Shown piece after piece: positions 9,276 to 19,640 of a DNA stretch of 64,000 bases. Origin of the DNA: Psychrobacter sp. JCM 18903 (GTDB lineage: Bacteria > Pseudomonadota > Gammaproteobacteria > Pseudomonadales > Moraxellaceae). Both the position numbers and the translations under genes were made by a program. The notes below the pieces were generated by a model that ran no database searches, had not been told where the DNA came from, and was given only the letters and a program-made list of their open reading frames with translations. Location of the stretch: positions 62,001 to 126,000 of the forward strand of contig NZ_BAWJ01000010.1 of the NCBI RefSeq assembly GCF_000586475.1, in the 5' to 3' direction. Positions within the stretch are counted from its first letter, which is position 1. The number at the start of each line of letters is the position of its first letter.

Positions 9276-12103
9276 ATGCAACAGTTTCAGTCCTTACAGC
9301 GCTTACTCATATTTTATGCACTGACCTTGCTGGTCATGTTGTCTATCTATTATTTTGCGCTGTTTCACGAGATGAAAAAACACAGTGAACAACACAGTAT
9401 CGATACTTTCCATACATTGCAGTATGAAGTCACTGAACGTGATGATCTTTTAAACCCTGACATTAAAAGGATTTTAGAAAAACCCGTATTTGAAGACATA
9501 AGCTATCAGCTGGTTTTTATGATGCCCTCTGGGCAGACTTATATCCATCGCCATACTCAGCCAATGAGTCTGCTTTTGCTAACGTTACGTTTCCTATTAT
9601 TAGCTCATCTCCTTCTAATAACGGCAGTCATAGTGCTTACACGCTCAATAATCGCAACTTAACCGGCACCATTAAACTCAAAAGTGGTCATCAGCTTTAT
9701 ATTATATTGCGCCATAAACCGCTTATCATTGACTGGATATCTTATCGCTACTGGTTGCCATTGATGGCAGCGATCATACTTTTTATTATCGCTTTGCTGT
9801 ATATGCTCAATCGTCGCACCAATTGGGAACAGCTGCTGATTTATACGGACAATCTAAGTAGCCACGCAAAAGAAGCCTATAGTCCGCCGCCTTTTTGCAA
9901 AAAATCTACGCCTGAGTTTCTGCGTTTAGGCCATGCGCTGAGCCGTGTCAGCTACCAGCTGCATAATGACTATCGCCGCATTAAAACCCTAACACACCGT
10001 CTTGAACGTTTGGTTGATCAATCCCCTTTACCGATGCTAATGATCATGCGTCATGGTCAAATCAGCTTTTTCAATAAACGCTTTGAACAAATATTCATGT
10101 CTTTACCGCAAAGCGCTAGCAACTATGAACTGACGGATTTTATCGCGGGTAAAGATGAATCCACGCAACGATTACTTCAAACATTAGCCAACCTACGCGT
10201 CACTCGTACCTTAACAGTCTATGGGTTAGAAAATGGACAGACTTACCAATTGCACGTTACGCCATGGTTTGGTGAACATGGTCAGGTTCACGGCTTTACC
10301 GTACTGCTGAATAACGTTAATGAATTTGCCAGTCAAATAGCCCAATTACAGCAAAAAAATCAACGGCTACAACGCCAAATTGATGAATTTAATACGATTA
10401 AATCGACGATGGGTCATGATTTGCGCCTGCCATTAGAAGCAATGATTGACACGCTAGAACCGATTGATCCTGAGACATTGACTGCTGCGCAGAATGACAT
10501 TTTAATATCCTTAATTAAAAGCAGTCAGAGTATGCTCACGACGCTTAATGATGTGCTAGACATTGAGGAGATAGCGGTAAGAAAAACCCGCCTAAGCATT
10601 GAGCCTGTCGATATTTATAGACTGGGGCAACAGGTCAGTCAGTCATTTATAGAAAGGATAAGGCAGCAAGGACTTGAGCTGCTGTATTTTTTTACACCTG
10701 ACAGTCCGCGTTGTATTGATACAGACCATCAGCGCCTACAGCAAATCTTGTACGACTTATTAGATAACGCGGTGAAATTTACCACTTCTGGCTATGTATC
10801 ACTGACCATCGAAACAGTCAGTAATGCAGAGCTATTAGCAACAAAAAACCGAAGCTTAGTAAATATTAATAAAGACCCTACACTGATTAAAAACAATCAA
10901 ATCAATAAAGACAATCCCAATCATGCCTCACACGACTGGATTCGTTTTAGTATAAAAGACAGCGGTATGGGCATCGATATAGCGAAGCAACATCAACTGT
11001 TGGTTCAGCTTAATAAAAGCAACAACCAAAACACCCATCGAAACGTTAATTACATTCAAAAGAACACGACTGGGCAAGGCCTAGGACTAAATAACGTCAA
11101 TAGTTTTGCGCGATTATTGGGTGGTTTTATTGAAATAAAAAGCACGATGACTGAAGGCAGCAGTCTGAATCTTTATCTGCCTTGCAGACGTCCAAATTAT
11201 CAGCCTATTTATCATCATAGTCAGCATTTGACTCATATCCATCTAATAGCCGTGATTAAACAACCACTACGTGCCAAACATCTGCGCGATTTTTGCGCAT
11301 ATTTATCGATGCCAGCTACTATCTATACTTCTATAGATAAATTAGATCTACAACAATTAAACGAAAAACTGGCACAAGACGAGCAAAGACTCGCCCCTAT
11401 CTTGCTATTAGATTACGAATATTATGAAACCCTCTCTATTGCTTCCGCTAATCAGGCGATAGGGAATGATGATAGACAACAAGCATTAAATACCCTACTC
11501 GATAATCCGTCGCTACCAAAGATACTACTCAGTATGAAACCTGAGCGCCGTATTCCCTCTATATTATTAGATAAATATGAAGGATTCTTGGGCAAACCAT
11601 TAGATGCGACTTTATTGCTCTCTGAATTACTGCGCTTAACCTTACCAGCGAGACAGAAGCTGGTTCAAGCCATAGAGATAAAAGAAGAGAATAAGCAGCT
11701 AGCAAACGAAGCAGATAAAGCTGCCAACGAGAATGTATTGCCACTTATCTTGGTAGTAGAAGACAGTCCAACCAATCAGAAAATAACGTGCAAGATATTG
11801 AGTAAACTTGGTTATCGTAGTGTGGTCGCAGAAGATGGTCAGCAAGCGTTAGATATGCTACAACAACAGCGTCAAGATATCTCACTCATTTTGATGGACT
11901 GTCGCATGCCTGTCATGGATGGGCTACAGGCTACCCAAGCGATTCGTGCGCAAGGCGATAAAATTGCGATTGTGGCGCTGACTGCGAACAACACCAAAGA
12001 AGATCGCAACGCTTGTATAGAAGTAGGAATGGATGAGTTTTTAGCCAAACCGATCAACAAAAAAGAGCTAGAGTCAGTTTTACAGAGCTTCATAAAATCA
12101 TGA
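9276..12103 (+). CDS. Membrane-bound hybrid sensor histidine kinase with pseudo-receiver and receiver (one apparent frameshift)
   Basis: Membrane segment near the N-terminus (LLIFYALTLLVMLSIYYFALF), a periplasmic sensor loop, a second membrane segment (YWLPLMAAIILFIIALLYML, about 9746-9810), a PAS-like region (LVDQSPLPMLMIMRHGQISFFNKRFEQIF), then HisKA with phospho-His in STMGHDLRLPLEAM (codon 10415-10417). The HATPase has DNAVKFT, KDSGMGIDIA and GQGLGLNNV. A degenerate receiver (LLLDYEYYET, LGKPLDATL) precedes a complete receiver with DCRMPVMDG (Asp codon 11897-11899) and LAKPIN. No Hpt domain follows. The frame breaks near 9560 (QPMSLLL where QPNESAF is expected), healed by one A. It resembles BarA/GacS-type kinases in layout but I would not assign that name. 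Convergent with ribE. Confidence 0.85.
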
Positions 12104-12153
12104 CAATCTGTAAAACTGACTCTTCAGCTTTAAACCATTACTTCATAAATCAG

Positions 12154-12828
12154 CTATTTCATAAAACCATTATCTGCTAAAAATGCTTCTGTAATTTGGC
12201 TTTGCGGACTTGGCGTATTCATACCACTGGTTTGCGACTTATTTAACAAACGTTCTAAATAGCGCGCAACGATATCCACTTCGATGTTGACCTTATTTCC
12301 AACCAGCCAATGCTTAGCGATATTGGTCACTTTTGCGGTATGTGGAATGATATTTAAAGAGACAATATTGTCTCGTACAAGGTTGGTCGTCAGACTAATA
12401 CCATCAACCGTGATAGAGCCTTTGGTCGCTGTATAGTGCGCCAGCTCTTGTGGTATCTCAATCTCGATATAGATAGAGCGTGCATCTTGTTGCAGCTTAC
12501 TGACCACGCCGACGCCATCGACGTGACCCGCGACGATATGACCACCAAAACGCGTGGTTGGTAGCATCGCTTTCTCTAAATTCACCGTGTGACCAGCTTT
12601 CAAGGTTTCTAATGCGGTACGAGCAATAGTTTCACGTGAGACATCGACCGAGTAATGATTACTCCCTAGGTCTACGACGGTTAAGCAGATACCATTGGAG
12701 GCAATAGAATCTCCTAGCTTCACATCACTAAAATCCAAATCATCAGACTCTATCGTCAAACGTATATCACCGCCCGTAGGCTGCATGGATTTAACCTTTC
12801 CAACACTCTCTATAATTCCAGTAAACAT
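12154..12828 (-). CDS. ribE: Riboflavin synthase, alpha subunit
   Basis: 224 residues. Dismutates two 6,7-dimethyl-8-ribityllumazine into riboflavin. It starts with the signature MFTGIIESVGKV and shows two lumazine-binding repeats: SIASNGICLTVVDLG with FSVD-type VSRETIARTAL, and GSITVDGISLTTNLV with LNIIPHT. The first repeat is followed by TTRFGGHIVAGHVDGVGVV. The family-typical domain duplication is complete. ribD lies upstream on the same strand but 421 bases away, across a DnaA-box/parS block. E. coli nomenclature calls this gene ribC. Confidence 0.95.
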   Translation of the reverse strand: MFTGIIESVGKVKSMQPTGGDIRLTIESDDLDFSDVKLGDSIASNGICLTVVDLGSNHYSVDVSRETIARTALETLKAGHTVNLEKAMLPTTRFGGHIVAGHVDGVGVVSKLQQDARSIYIEIEIPQELAHYTATKGSITVDGISLTTNLVRDNIVSLNIIPHTAKVTNIAKHWLVGNKVNIEVDIVARYLERLLNKSQTSGMNTPSPQSQITEAFLADNGFMK

Positions 12829-13128
12829 ATCGACCTCATTTCATTATGATATTGTCTTTATAGACAATATATCTTGATCTATTAATATTGTGCTAGCATT
12901 TGTCTAAGCCAGTTTTTTCAGTGCAACTTGAGCTTAATTGAGCCTATGATGGGATAGATTGTGGATAAGTACTGATAAATCAACTCATAACGTATTAAAA
13001 CACGCATTTCCGTTAAGTTATCCACAGAAAACAAGATGTTGGCTAATATCAAGAAAGATTAATAGTAAAATCTAAGTTACTGATTACATTAGATTAATAT
13101 CGAATTTTTTATAAAAACCCTATTTTTC

Positions 13129-13144
13129 TGTTTCATGTGAAACA
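13129..13144. promoter_or_regulatory. parS-like site upstream of ribE
   Basis: TGTTTCATGTGAAACA is a 16-bp palindrome apart from the central pair, one base from the parS consensus. It lies inside the DnaA-box cluster. Confidence 0.8.
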
Positions 13145-13155
13145 AAGTTACACAC

Positions 13156-13171
13156 AGTTTCATGTGGAACC
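13156..13171. promoter_or_regulatory. Degenerate parS-like site paired with the site at 13129
   Basis: AGTTTCATGTGGAACC keeps the GTTTCAtGTGgAAC core, with one core mismatch besides the central change. It is centred 27 bases from a better site, which supports a tandem ParB-binding pair. Confidence 0.5.
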
Positions 13172-13249
13172 TTGTAAGGCACTGGCTGCTTATCCACATT
13201 GAGCAAAAATTTAGCCCAAACTGTGGATAAGCTGTTTATAAATAATCAG

Positions 13250-14320
13250 TTATAGCGGTAATAAAGTCAATTTAAGGTCAGGAGTTAATGTTTCATGGCC
13301 ACAAATATTAAAACGCAACTGCTGAGCTAGAGACAATGGGTTAAAATCGACCATTGGTCTTGCTTGCGCGCCTAACAAACAAGGCGCCTGATAAACAATC
13401 AACTCATCTACCAATTGTTGACTTAAGAAACTACCAGCAACGCTAGCACCGGCCTCTACCAATACGTCATAACATTGATGATCACTGACTAATTTTTTTA
13501 GTAATTCAGTTAAGTTATCTTCGCGCCAATAAATCGTATCCGGTCGACGGCATAATTGATAGTCAGACTGTAAGCTGTGTTCTAAGCGCTGACGCCTATC
13601 GAGTACGACAACCTTAGGAATAGGAACTTGTTCAGGTGGCACAGCTAATTGGTTAGAACGTACATTAAGCTGTGGATTATCCGCGATAACCGTTTCACTA
13701 CCAGTAATAATCGCGCCACTTTGAGCACGTAGCTTCTGCACATCTTCGCGGGCAGCCGCTGAGGTAATCCATTTTGACTCGCCAGATGCCATCGCGGTAC
13801 GACCGTCAAGGCTAGTGGCAATTTTCAGCCGTACATAAGGCATCTGGGTGCGCATTGCCTTTAAAAACCCACGATTTAAAGCTTCTGCTTGCTCGGTTAA
13901 TATACCGACTGTCACTTGAATCCCAGCCTGCTCTAACAGTTTCACACCGCGTCCTGCCACTTGCGGATTGGGATCAAGTCCTGCGATCACGACACGTTGC
14001 ACACCAGCATTAATAAGACCCAAAGCACAAGGTGGCGTACGCCCCGTATGACTACAAGGCTCTAAAGTCACATAGGCAGTTGCACCTAAAGCCCTCGCAC
14101 CCGCTTCTTTTAGCGCAAATACTTCTGCATGAGGCTGACCAGCTTTCGGATGAAACCCTTGACCGACGATTGCTTCTGCTTGCACGATGACACAGCCTAC
14201 CGCTGGATTAGGTCTGGTTGTATATAAACCCTGTTTGGCTTGTTCGATCGCAAGCATCATAAAGTAACGGTCTTGCGCATTCTGAGTATGGTTTGAGACT
14301 GGCATAAAATTAGACTTCAT
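13250..14320 (-). CDS. ribD: Bifunctional diaminohydroxyphosphoribosylaminopyrimidine deaminase / 5-amino-6-(5-phosphoribosylamino)uracil reductase
   Basis: 356 residues, the normal length for the two-domain enzyme of early riboflavin synthesis. The N-terminal deaminase has the zinc-binding motifs HAEVFALKEAG and CSHTGRTPPCALGLINAGV, plus RPNPAVGCVIV. The C-terminal reductase starts around PYVRLKIATSLDGRTAMASGESKWITS, with LVEAGASVAGSFL near the end. Start could be the first ATG or the Met of MPVSNHT five codons later. It follows nrdR on the same strand, the conserved nrdR-ribD order. Confidence 0.95.
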   Translation of the reverse strand: MKSNFMPVSNHTQNAQDRYFMMLAIEQAKQGLYTTRPNPAVGCVIVQAEAIVGQGFHPKAGQPHAEVFALKEAGARALGATAYVTLEPCSHTGRTPPCALGLINAGVQRVVIAGLDPNPQVAGRGVKLLEQAGIQVTVGILTEQAEALNRGFLKAMRTQMPYVRLKIATSLDGRTAMASGESKWITSAAAREDVQKLRAQSGAIITGSETVIADNPQLNVRSNQLAVPPEQVPIPKVVVLDRRQRLEHSLQSDYQLCRRPDTIYWREDNLTELLKKLVSDHQCYDVLVEAGASVAGSFLSQQLVDELIVYQAPCLLGAQARPMVDFNPLSLAQQLRFNICGHETLTPDLKLTLLPL

Positions 14321-14400
14321 TAATGATTACAGAAAATTCTATCTAAGAAAAAAAATTGAGCTAAAAAGTAAATAGGTAAGATTCGATTGTATTCATCAAT

Positions 14401-14859
14401 TTACTTATCATTTGGACGAATATTGGCAATCTCTTGATGAAAAGCATCAATATCTTGAAAGTCGCGGTAAACACTGGCAAAGCGCACATAAGCAACATCA
14501 TCTAACGTTTTAAGCTCACTCATGATAATCTCACCCAACACCTTGCTACTGATTTCGCGCTCACCCATCTGTCTAACACGCTTCTCAATACGGCTGATCA
14601 TCGCCTCTTGTTCATCAATGGTGATAGGGCGCTTTTGCAATGGTAATAAAATAGACCGGCGCAGTTTCTCATTATCATAAGGCTCAATTTTACCGCTTGA
14701 CTTGATGATTCTTGGCATCACTACTTCTACCATCTCAAAAGTAGTGAAACGCTCTTGGCAGCTATTGCATGAGCGGCGACGACGGACTTGCGCACCTTCT
14801 GCCGCCAGACGCGAATCAATAACTTTAGTCTCTGACGCGTTACAATACGGGCAATGCAT
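14401..14859 (-). CDS. nrdR: Transcriptional repressor NrdR
   Basis: 152 residues, full length. NrdR is a Zn- and nucleotide-binding repressor of ribonucleotide reductase genes through NrdR boxes. The N-terminal zinc ribbon has [17 protein letters not shown] and [12 protein letters not shown] (four Cys). The ATP-cone follows, with [21 protein letters not shown] and [17 protein letters not shown]. It lies 80 bases upstream of ribD on the same strand. Confidence 0.96.
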   Translation of the reverse strand: MHCPYCNASETKVIDSRLAAEGAQVRRRRSCNSCQERFTTFEMVEVVMPRIIKSSGKIEPYDNEKLRRSILLPLQKRPITIDEQEAMISRIEKRVRQMGEREISSKVLGEIIMSELKTLDDVAYVRFASVYRDFQDIDAFHQEIANIRPNDK

Positions 14860-14994
14860 AGCGTTTCCTTATTTCAATATTAAGCGCAAGAGTCACAGTC
14901 ATTATTTATAGGACCAAATGATAAGACCGAATGATAAGACCGAAATTTCTGAGAATTAACGAGCTGTATCAGGTAATTCAAAAAAATCGGCTGA

Positions 14995-16467
14995 TTATTT
15001 TCCAATACAGAAACTACCAAAGATTTTGCCCAACAAGTCATCCGCACTAAACGCTCCCGTAATCTCACCCAAACTGTTTTGAGCTTGGCGTAAGCTTTCA
15101 GCGACTAACTCTCCTGCTTGAAAGACCGTTAACTGCTCGTGCGCCTCTGCTAAAGAGTCGGCTGTGCGTCTAAGTGCATCTATATGACGTGTGCGAGCAA
15201 TTAGGCTGTTTTCTGGTGGATGAAAACCGACCTTAGCACACAAGGCTTCGACCAGATTATCGATACCAGCACCTGTTTCACATGAAACATTAACTTGTTC
15301 ATAACCATGTTCTTTTATTGCGATTTGCGAGACAGAGGGTATTTGACTGCTACTATCATCTAGTAAATCACTTAACAAATCACTCTTATTAGCAATGATC
15401 AATAAGCGTTTGGCCTCTGGTAACTCACCAAATAATTGTTCTGCAAGCTGTAGCGGCGTACTTTCTTCTTCAAGATCACGAGTCACATCGTAGACCATCA
15501 GTAGCATATCAGCCTGTGTAATGGCGTTACGTGCTCGTTCAATCCCAATACGCTCTACCGTGTCTTCTGTGTCGCGCAGACCCGCCGTATCGGTAAGATG
15601 CAGCGTCAAACCATTGAGCACGACGGTCTCCTGTAGCGTATCACGAGTCGTACCTGCAACGTCAGTAACGATAGCGCGCTCTTGCCCTGCCAGACGATTC
15701 AGTAAACTTGATTTACCCGCATTTGGTCTACCTGCTAGGACCACATGGATACCATCACGTAAGAGCTGACCCTGCTTGGCAGTCGCCAATACTTGCTGTA
15801 TCTTGTCTTGCGTTTGCTCAAGTTTACTTTGTATAACACCGTCTGATAAAAAATCCACGTCTTCTTCGTCAGGGAAATCAATCGCCGCTTCAACATACAA
15901 ACGCAGATGAATAAGCTGCTCTAATAGTTGATTAATCTTCTTTGAAAACTCACCACTAAGGGAGCGAATGGCGCTGCTAGCAGCAGCGGCACTGGTCGCA
16001 TCAATGGCATCAGCGATAGCCTCTGCTTGTACCAAATCCAATTTATCATTATCAAAAGCACGATAAGAGAATTCCCCAGCACCCGCTTGTTTTGCGCCCA
16101 GCTCAAATACCCTTGCTAACAGTTGGTTTTGTAGAATCATACCACCATGCCCTTGCAGCTCAATCACATCTTCCCCTGTGAACGAATGCGGGCCTTTAAA
16201 GTACAGCACTAACCCTTCATCGATGACTGTACCATCAGCCTGATAAAAACGACAAAAACTGGCCATGCGTGGCGTAAAAGCAGACTTACCTGTTAGTGTA
16301 CAGGCAATGTCATAAGCACGCGCACCAGACAGACGTACAACACCAACGCCACCTCTTCCAAGCGGTGTGGCAATGGCAGCAATCGTGGCCAAGCCAGATG
16401 CTTTAGGTGGTTCAGATGCTTTAGGTACGTTTGACGCCATCTCTAGGGAATCCACAATTACTCTCAA
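14995..16467 (-). CDS. mnmE: tRNA uridine-5-carboxymethylaminomethyl(34) synthesis GTPase MnmE
   Basis: Up to 490 residues; the true start may be the Met of MASNVPKA ten codons in. With MnmG it modifies wobble uridine 34. The N-terminal folate-binding domain has ATPLGRGGVGVVRLSG and GPHSFTGEDVIELQGHGG. The G domain has LAGRPNAGKSSLLNRL (P-loop), DVAGTTRDT, DTAGLRDTEDTVERIGIERA and ANKSDLL. The C-terminal end SFCIGK carries the conserved terminal C(I/V)GK. It contains a parS-like palindrome at 15274-15289. Neighbour of yidC, as is usual. Confidence 0.96.
   Translation of the reverse strand: MRVIVDSLEMASNVPKASEPPKASGLATIAAIATPLGRGGVGVVRLSGARAYDIACTLTGKSAFTPRMASFCRFYQADGTVIDEGLVLYFKGPHSFTGEDVIELQGHGGMILQNQLLARVFELGAKQAGAGEFSYRAFDNDKLDLVQAEAIADAIDATSAAAASSAIRSLSGEFSKKINQLLEQLIHLRLYVEAAIDFPDEEDVDFLSDGVIQSKLEQTQDKIQQVLATAKQGQLLRDGIHVVLAGRPNAGKSSLLNRLAGQERAIVTDVAGTTRDTLQETVVLNGLTLHLTDTAGLRDTEDTVERIGIERARNAITQADMLLMVYDVTRDLEEESTPLQLAEQLFGELPEAKRLLIIANKSDLLSDLLDDSSSQIPSVSQIAIKEHGYEQVNVSCETGAGIDNLVEALCAKVGFHPPENSLIARTRHIDALRRTADSLAEAHEQLTVFQAGELVAESLRQAQNSLGEITGAFSADDLLGKIFGSFCIGK
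15274..15289. promoter_or_regulatory. parS-like site inside mnmE
   Basis: TGTTTCACATGAAACA is one base from the perfect parS palindrome and lies in the mnmE coding region about 5 kb from dnaA. Confidence 0.78.
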
Positions 16468-16584
16468 TAGCTAAAAACTCCATTATAGACGGCTGGACAC
16501 AGACTGACAAAGCAAACTTTAAATAGCCATGCTTTGCGCTTATTTTATTTCAGATCAGTGAGGGATAATAGAAATGTCACGCAT

Positions 16585-16615
16585 AAAAAAACCACCGCCG
16601 TAGCGATGGTCTTTT
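16585..16615 (-). terminator. Rho-independent terminator after yidC
   Basis: ACCACCGC and GCGATGGT form a hairpin with one mismatch; on the minus strand it ends in a run of seven T. It lies just downstream of the yidC stop. Confidence 0.7.
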
Positions 16616-16647
16616 ATCAATTGATGAGCTACTTAGTCCAATACTTT

Positions 16648-18343
16648 TTAGTCCAATACTTTCACAGTACGACGCTTTTGCTCTTCTTCGACTTTTTTAT
16701 TGACAATATATTGCTGAGTCATACTGAACAAGTTGTTGACTGTCCAGTATAGTACGAGACCCGCTGGGAAAAACAGCATGAAAGCAGTAAAGATTATTGG
16801 TAAAAACTTCATCACTTTCGCTTGCATCGGATCAGCTGGCTGCGGGTTTAGCTGCTGCTGTACAAACATCGAGGCACCCATCAGCAATGGTAAAATAAAC
16901 CAAGGATCCATCGCCGATAAATCCTGAATCCATAAAATCCAAGGTGCATGACGCAGCTCAACACTCTCAACCAACACCCAATATAGTGCTAAGAAGATAG
17001 GCATTTGCATCAAAATAGGCAAACAACCTGCCATTGGATTGACTTTTTCTTCTTTATAAATAGCCATCATTTCTTGCGACATCTTCATTCGATCGTCGCC
17101 ATGCTCTTCCTTAAGTGCGGCTAATCTTGGCGCAATCGCACGCATCTTCGCCATCGAATAGTAGCTCTTATTCGAGAACCACATCAGAGCAATTTTGACT
17201 AAAATCGTCAATACAATGATTGACCAACCCCAGTTACCGATGACTTTATGAATACCGTCCAAGATGGCAAATAAAATTTTCGATATTGGCCATAACAACC
17301 CATAATCAACCGTTTTATTAAGGCCTACTGCCACATCTTTTAGCTCAGATTGTACTTTAGGGCCAGCGTATAACGTGGCATCTAATGTCACTTGTTTATT
17401 TGGCGCGACATTGACAGGTTGACTGTTGAAACCGATGAAGTAATCATCGCCTGTTTCACGGCTAAAGAAAGTAGCAGTAAAGTTTTCAGGTATCCATGCT
17501 GATACAAAATAATGCTGCACAACACCAACCCAACCTTTATCACTACTAACAGCTAGCTCACCATCATTAAAGTCTTTAAATTTGAGCTTGTTATAGGGGT
17601 CATCAGGGTACCCCAAGCGCCGCCTAAATAAGTCGCCATACTAAGCGCACCCTTATCAGACATACCTGGATCTTTACTGTCATCACGTTTCAACTGGGCA
17701 AATAGCTGACCTTGCCACGGTTGTGTAGAAGCATTTTGTATTTGATAGCTAATATCAATCGGATATTTATTTTCAGTAAAGGTAAATGTCTTAGTAACGG
17801 TCACGCCATCTTTTTTATAAGTAAGCGGTACTGACAGCGTCTGTTGCCCTGCTTCCATGACGTAATTATTAGCAGTGTGGCTGTATTTGGCACGACCTTC
17901 TGCAGTATCAATACCATTAGGACCAATAAGACCAGACTGAGCCACATACACGCGATTACTATTATTCTCTAGCAATACGAAAGGCTTATCGCTATCGAGT
18001 GTTGCGTCATACTGCTTAAGAGCAGCATAAACAATATCGCCGCCTTCTGGTTGATTTTTATATCATAGCGATCAGTAGTGACCGTGATTAATCCCGTGTC
18101 TTTAGCAGGCGTTGCCGTCACAGCATCATTAGCGACTGTATTATTATCAACAGGCAACGTCTGTACCGGAATATCACCTGCGGCACCAGTTGTCGAAGGG
18201 ATGTCAGCACCTACTGAAGTAGTGGTTTCTGACACCGCATCTACAGCTGGCGCATCGGCATAATCATCTCGCCATGCCAAAATCAGCAGATAAGCGGTGA
18301 TTAACATCGCAATGATGATCATCACCCGAAATATCTTTTGCAT
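16648..18343 (-). CDS. yidC: Membrane protein insertase YidC (two apparent frameshifts)
   Basis: About 565 residues once joined. The N-terminal signal anchor (MIIIAMLITAYLLILAW) is followed by a Thr/Val-rich linker, the periplasmic beta domain (around SGLIGPNGIDTAEGRAKYSH) and the conserved C-terminal insertase core (GNWGWSIIVLTILVK, KMRAIAPRLAALKE, VNPMAGCLPILMQMPIFLALYWVL, LFFPAGLVLYWTVNNLFSM). The frame breaks near 18045 (NQKAAIL for NQKGGDIVYAALKQ) and near 17597 (WGTLMT for WGTPDDPY). Each is repaired by one base in an A or C run. YidC is essential, so these are almost certainly consensus errors. It inserts and folds inner-membrane proteins. Confidence 0.9.
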
Positions 18344-18495
18344 AAACCTTTCCTAGATTAAAAAATTAGGGAATGAAAAATTAGGGCATGTGTCATGACC
18401 GTACAATTATCATCATATGTGACAACAGTATTGCTAGTCATTTACATAAAATGTGCATCATTTTACTAAAAATCTGCCTTAAATGATACCAAGAG

Positions 18496-18504
18496 TGTGG
18501 ATAA
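18496..18504 (-). promoter_or_regulatory. DnaA box between yidD and yidC
   Basis: TGTGGATAA is an exact DnaA 9-mer in the short gap between yidC and yidD. A one-mismatch copy (ATATCCACA) follows near 18524. Confidence 0.6.
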
Positions 18505-18554
18505 CTTGTGGGTAACTAAATAGATATCCACAACTTCGCAGTCTATGATGAACG

Positions 18555-18932
18555 CTATGTTAGTTTCATCATATGGTTTAAGCGAGACACATAGCTTTTA
18601 TTATCTCTAAAAATATATAAACCTTGAACTTTGACACTAGTAGCTAGTGCGTTAAAAGGTACATATTGATAATGATAAGAAGATAACGGTAGCGGCACAA
18701 AATCAATGCCGTGTCCACCCAAAGGATGACAACTGCCAACACGTTTCAATAATAACCAACTGCCTGCTCGGACTCCATGCCATGCCAAAGCTTGTTTACC
18801 ATAATTCGAGCACGTAGGATAATAGCGGCAACGAGCAGGTAATAGTGGACTTATTAACTTTTGATAAAAAACAATAAAATAATAAATAATTTTATAAAGC
18901 AAATTATTTAAATTAATAAATAAAAAATTCAT
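18555..18932 (-). CDS. yidD: Membrane protein insertion efficiency factor YidD
   Basis: 125 residues. The conserved core is [30 protein letters not shown]...[28 protein letters not shown] with its Cys-rich hallmarks. The C-terminal 40 or so residues exceed the usual family length. It lies one base from the rnpA stop on the same strand, the universal rpmH-rnpA-yidD-yidC order. Confidence 0.93.
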   Translation of the reverse strand: MNFLFINLNNLLYKIIYYFIVFYQKLISPLLPARCRYYPTCSNYGKQALAWHGVRAGSWLLLKRVGSCHPLGGHGIDFVPLPLSSYHYQYVPFNALATSVKVQGLYIFRDNKSYVSRLNHMMKLT

Positions 18933-18933
18933 T

Positions 18934-19305
18934 TTATTTTTTTTCTATTTTTTTAATAATATTAATTATTTGATTTTTTAATTCTTTATTATCTATATCT
19001 TTTATAGATTTTTTAACAATAAAAACAATATCTTTGTTTTCTAAAGAATGAGCCTTTACACGAAAATGCTCACGTATTTGACGCTTGATTAAATTTCGCG
19101 CGACAGCCGTAGGAACTTTACGCTTGGTAATAGCCATGCCGACTCGTGGCTTATCCTGATCATTGGTACGCACAAATGCCATTAGATGGCTCTGATGAAG
19201 CTTACGCTCAGGTGCATCAAAAACCTCACGGAAGGCCGCAGGCGTGAGCAAACGCTGCTCTTTGGTGAAGCGGGCATTAGCTGCCGCTGAAACAGTATTG
19301 GACAT
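18934..19305 (-). CDS. rnpA: Ribonuclease P protein component
   Basis: 123 residues starting at [29 protein letters not shown]; the open frame extends upstream to 19476 but that part crosses a terminator hairpin and is not coding. The RNR signature is present as [22 protein letters not shown]. The last 30 codons (about 18934-19030) are extremely AT-rich and encode a Lys/Ile/Asn tail, as often seen in AT-biased origin regions. Partner of the RNase P RNA in 5' tRNA maturation. Confidence 0.93.
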   Translation of the reverse strand: MSNTVSAAANARFTKEQRLLTPAAFREVFDAPERKLHQSHLMAFVRTNDQDKPRVGMAITKRKVPTAVARNLIKRQIREHFRVKAHSLENKDIVFIVKKSIKDIDNKELKNQIINIIKKIEKK

Positions 19306-19378
19306 AGCACAACCTAGTATAAGAGCGAATAACGGTAGCGGAAATAATAGCGCAGAAATAACAACAAAGTACAGAGAC

Positions 19379-19408
19379 AAAAAAAGCGCCGATGTGGGCG
19401 CTTTTAAT
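19379..19408 (-). terminator. Hairpin between rpmH and rnpA
   Basis: AAGCGCC and GGCGCTT form a strong stem around a short loop; on the minus strand a run of T follows. It lies after rpmH and before rnpA, so it probably reduces rnpA expression relative to the ribosomal protein. Confidence 0.75.
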
Positions 19409-19505
19409 ATATGGCTAAGTGTCAGTTGTGGTGATTGACTATCGCAATCTATAAATAATAGAAACACAACAAGCACTATAAGCCATGCTTATCGCAATCT
19501 ACTGA

Positions 19506-19640
19506 TTATACAGTAAGACGATGACGTCCTTTAGCGCGGCGACGAGCTAAGACCTGACGGCCTTTTTTAGTTGCCATACGAGCACGGAAACCGTGAGTAC
19601 GTTTACGCTTGATCACGCTTGGTTGGAATGTACGTTTCAT
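19506..19640 (-). CDS. rpmH: 50S ribosomal protein L34
   Basis: 44 residues: [20 protein letters not shown] at the N-terminus, then a basic middle and C-terminus ending RHRLTV. It matches L34 in length and sequence. It is the first gene leftward from the origin. Confidence 0.97.
   Translation of the reverse strand: MKRTFQPSVIKRKRTHGFRARMATKKGRQVLARRRAKGRHRLTV

Larger units (their letters stand above)
12960..13230. other. Cluster of four perfect DnaA boxes between ribD and ribE
   Basis: The 9-mer TTATCCACA occurs at 13018-13026 and 13190-13198, and its complement TGTGGATAA at 12960-12968 and 13222-13230, all exact. Two parS-like palindromes (13129-13144 and 13156-13171) lie between them. The whole intergenic stretch 12829-13249 is AT-rich and carries no gene. 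This is a denser set of exact boxes than in the rpmH-dnaA gap. It could be part of a bipartite origin, a DnaA-titration site or a regulatory region; sequence alone does not decide. Confidence 0.8.

Noticed and set aside
12628..12643. parS-like AGTTTCACGTGAGACA inside ribE
   Set aside because: Two mismatches to the palindrome, and the bases are explained by the conserved VSRET codons.
19305..19476. N-terminal extension of rnpA
   Set aside because: It crosses the rpmH terminator hairpin, has no ribosome site at the upstream ATG, and homologues start near MSNTVSA.
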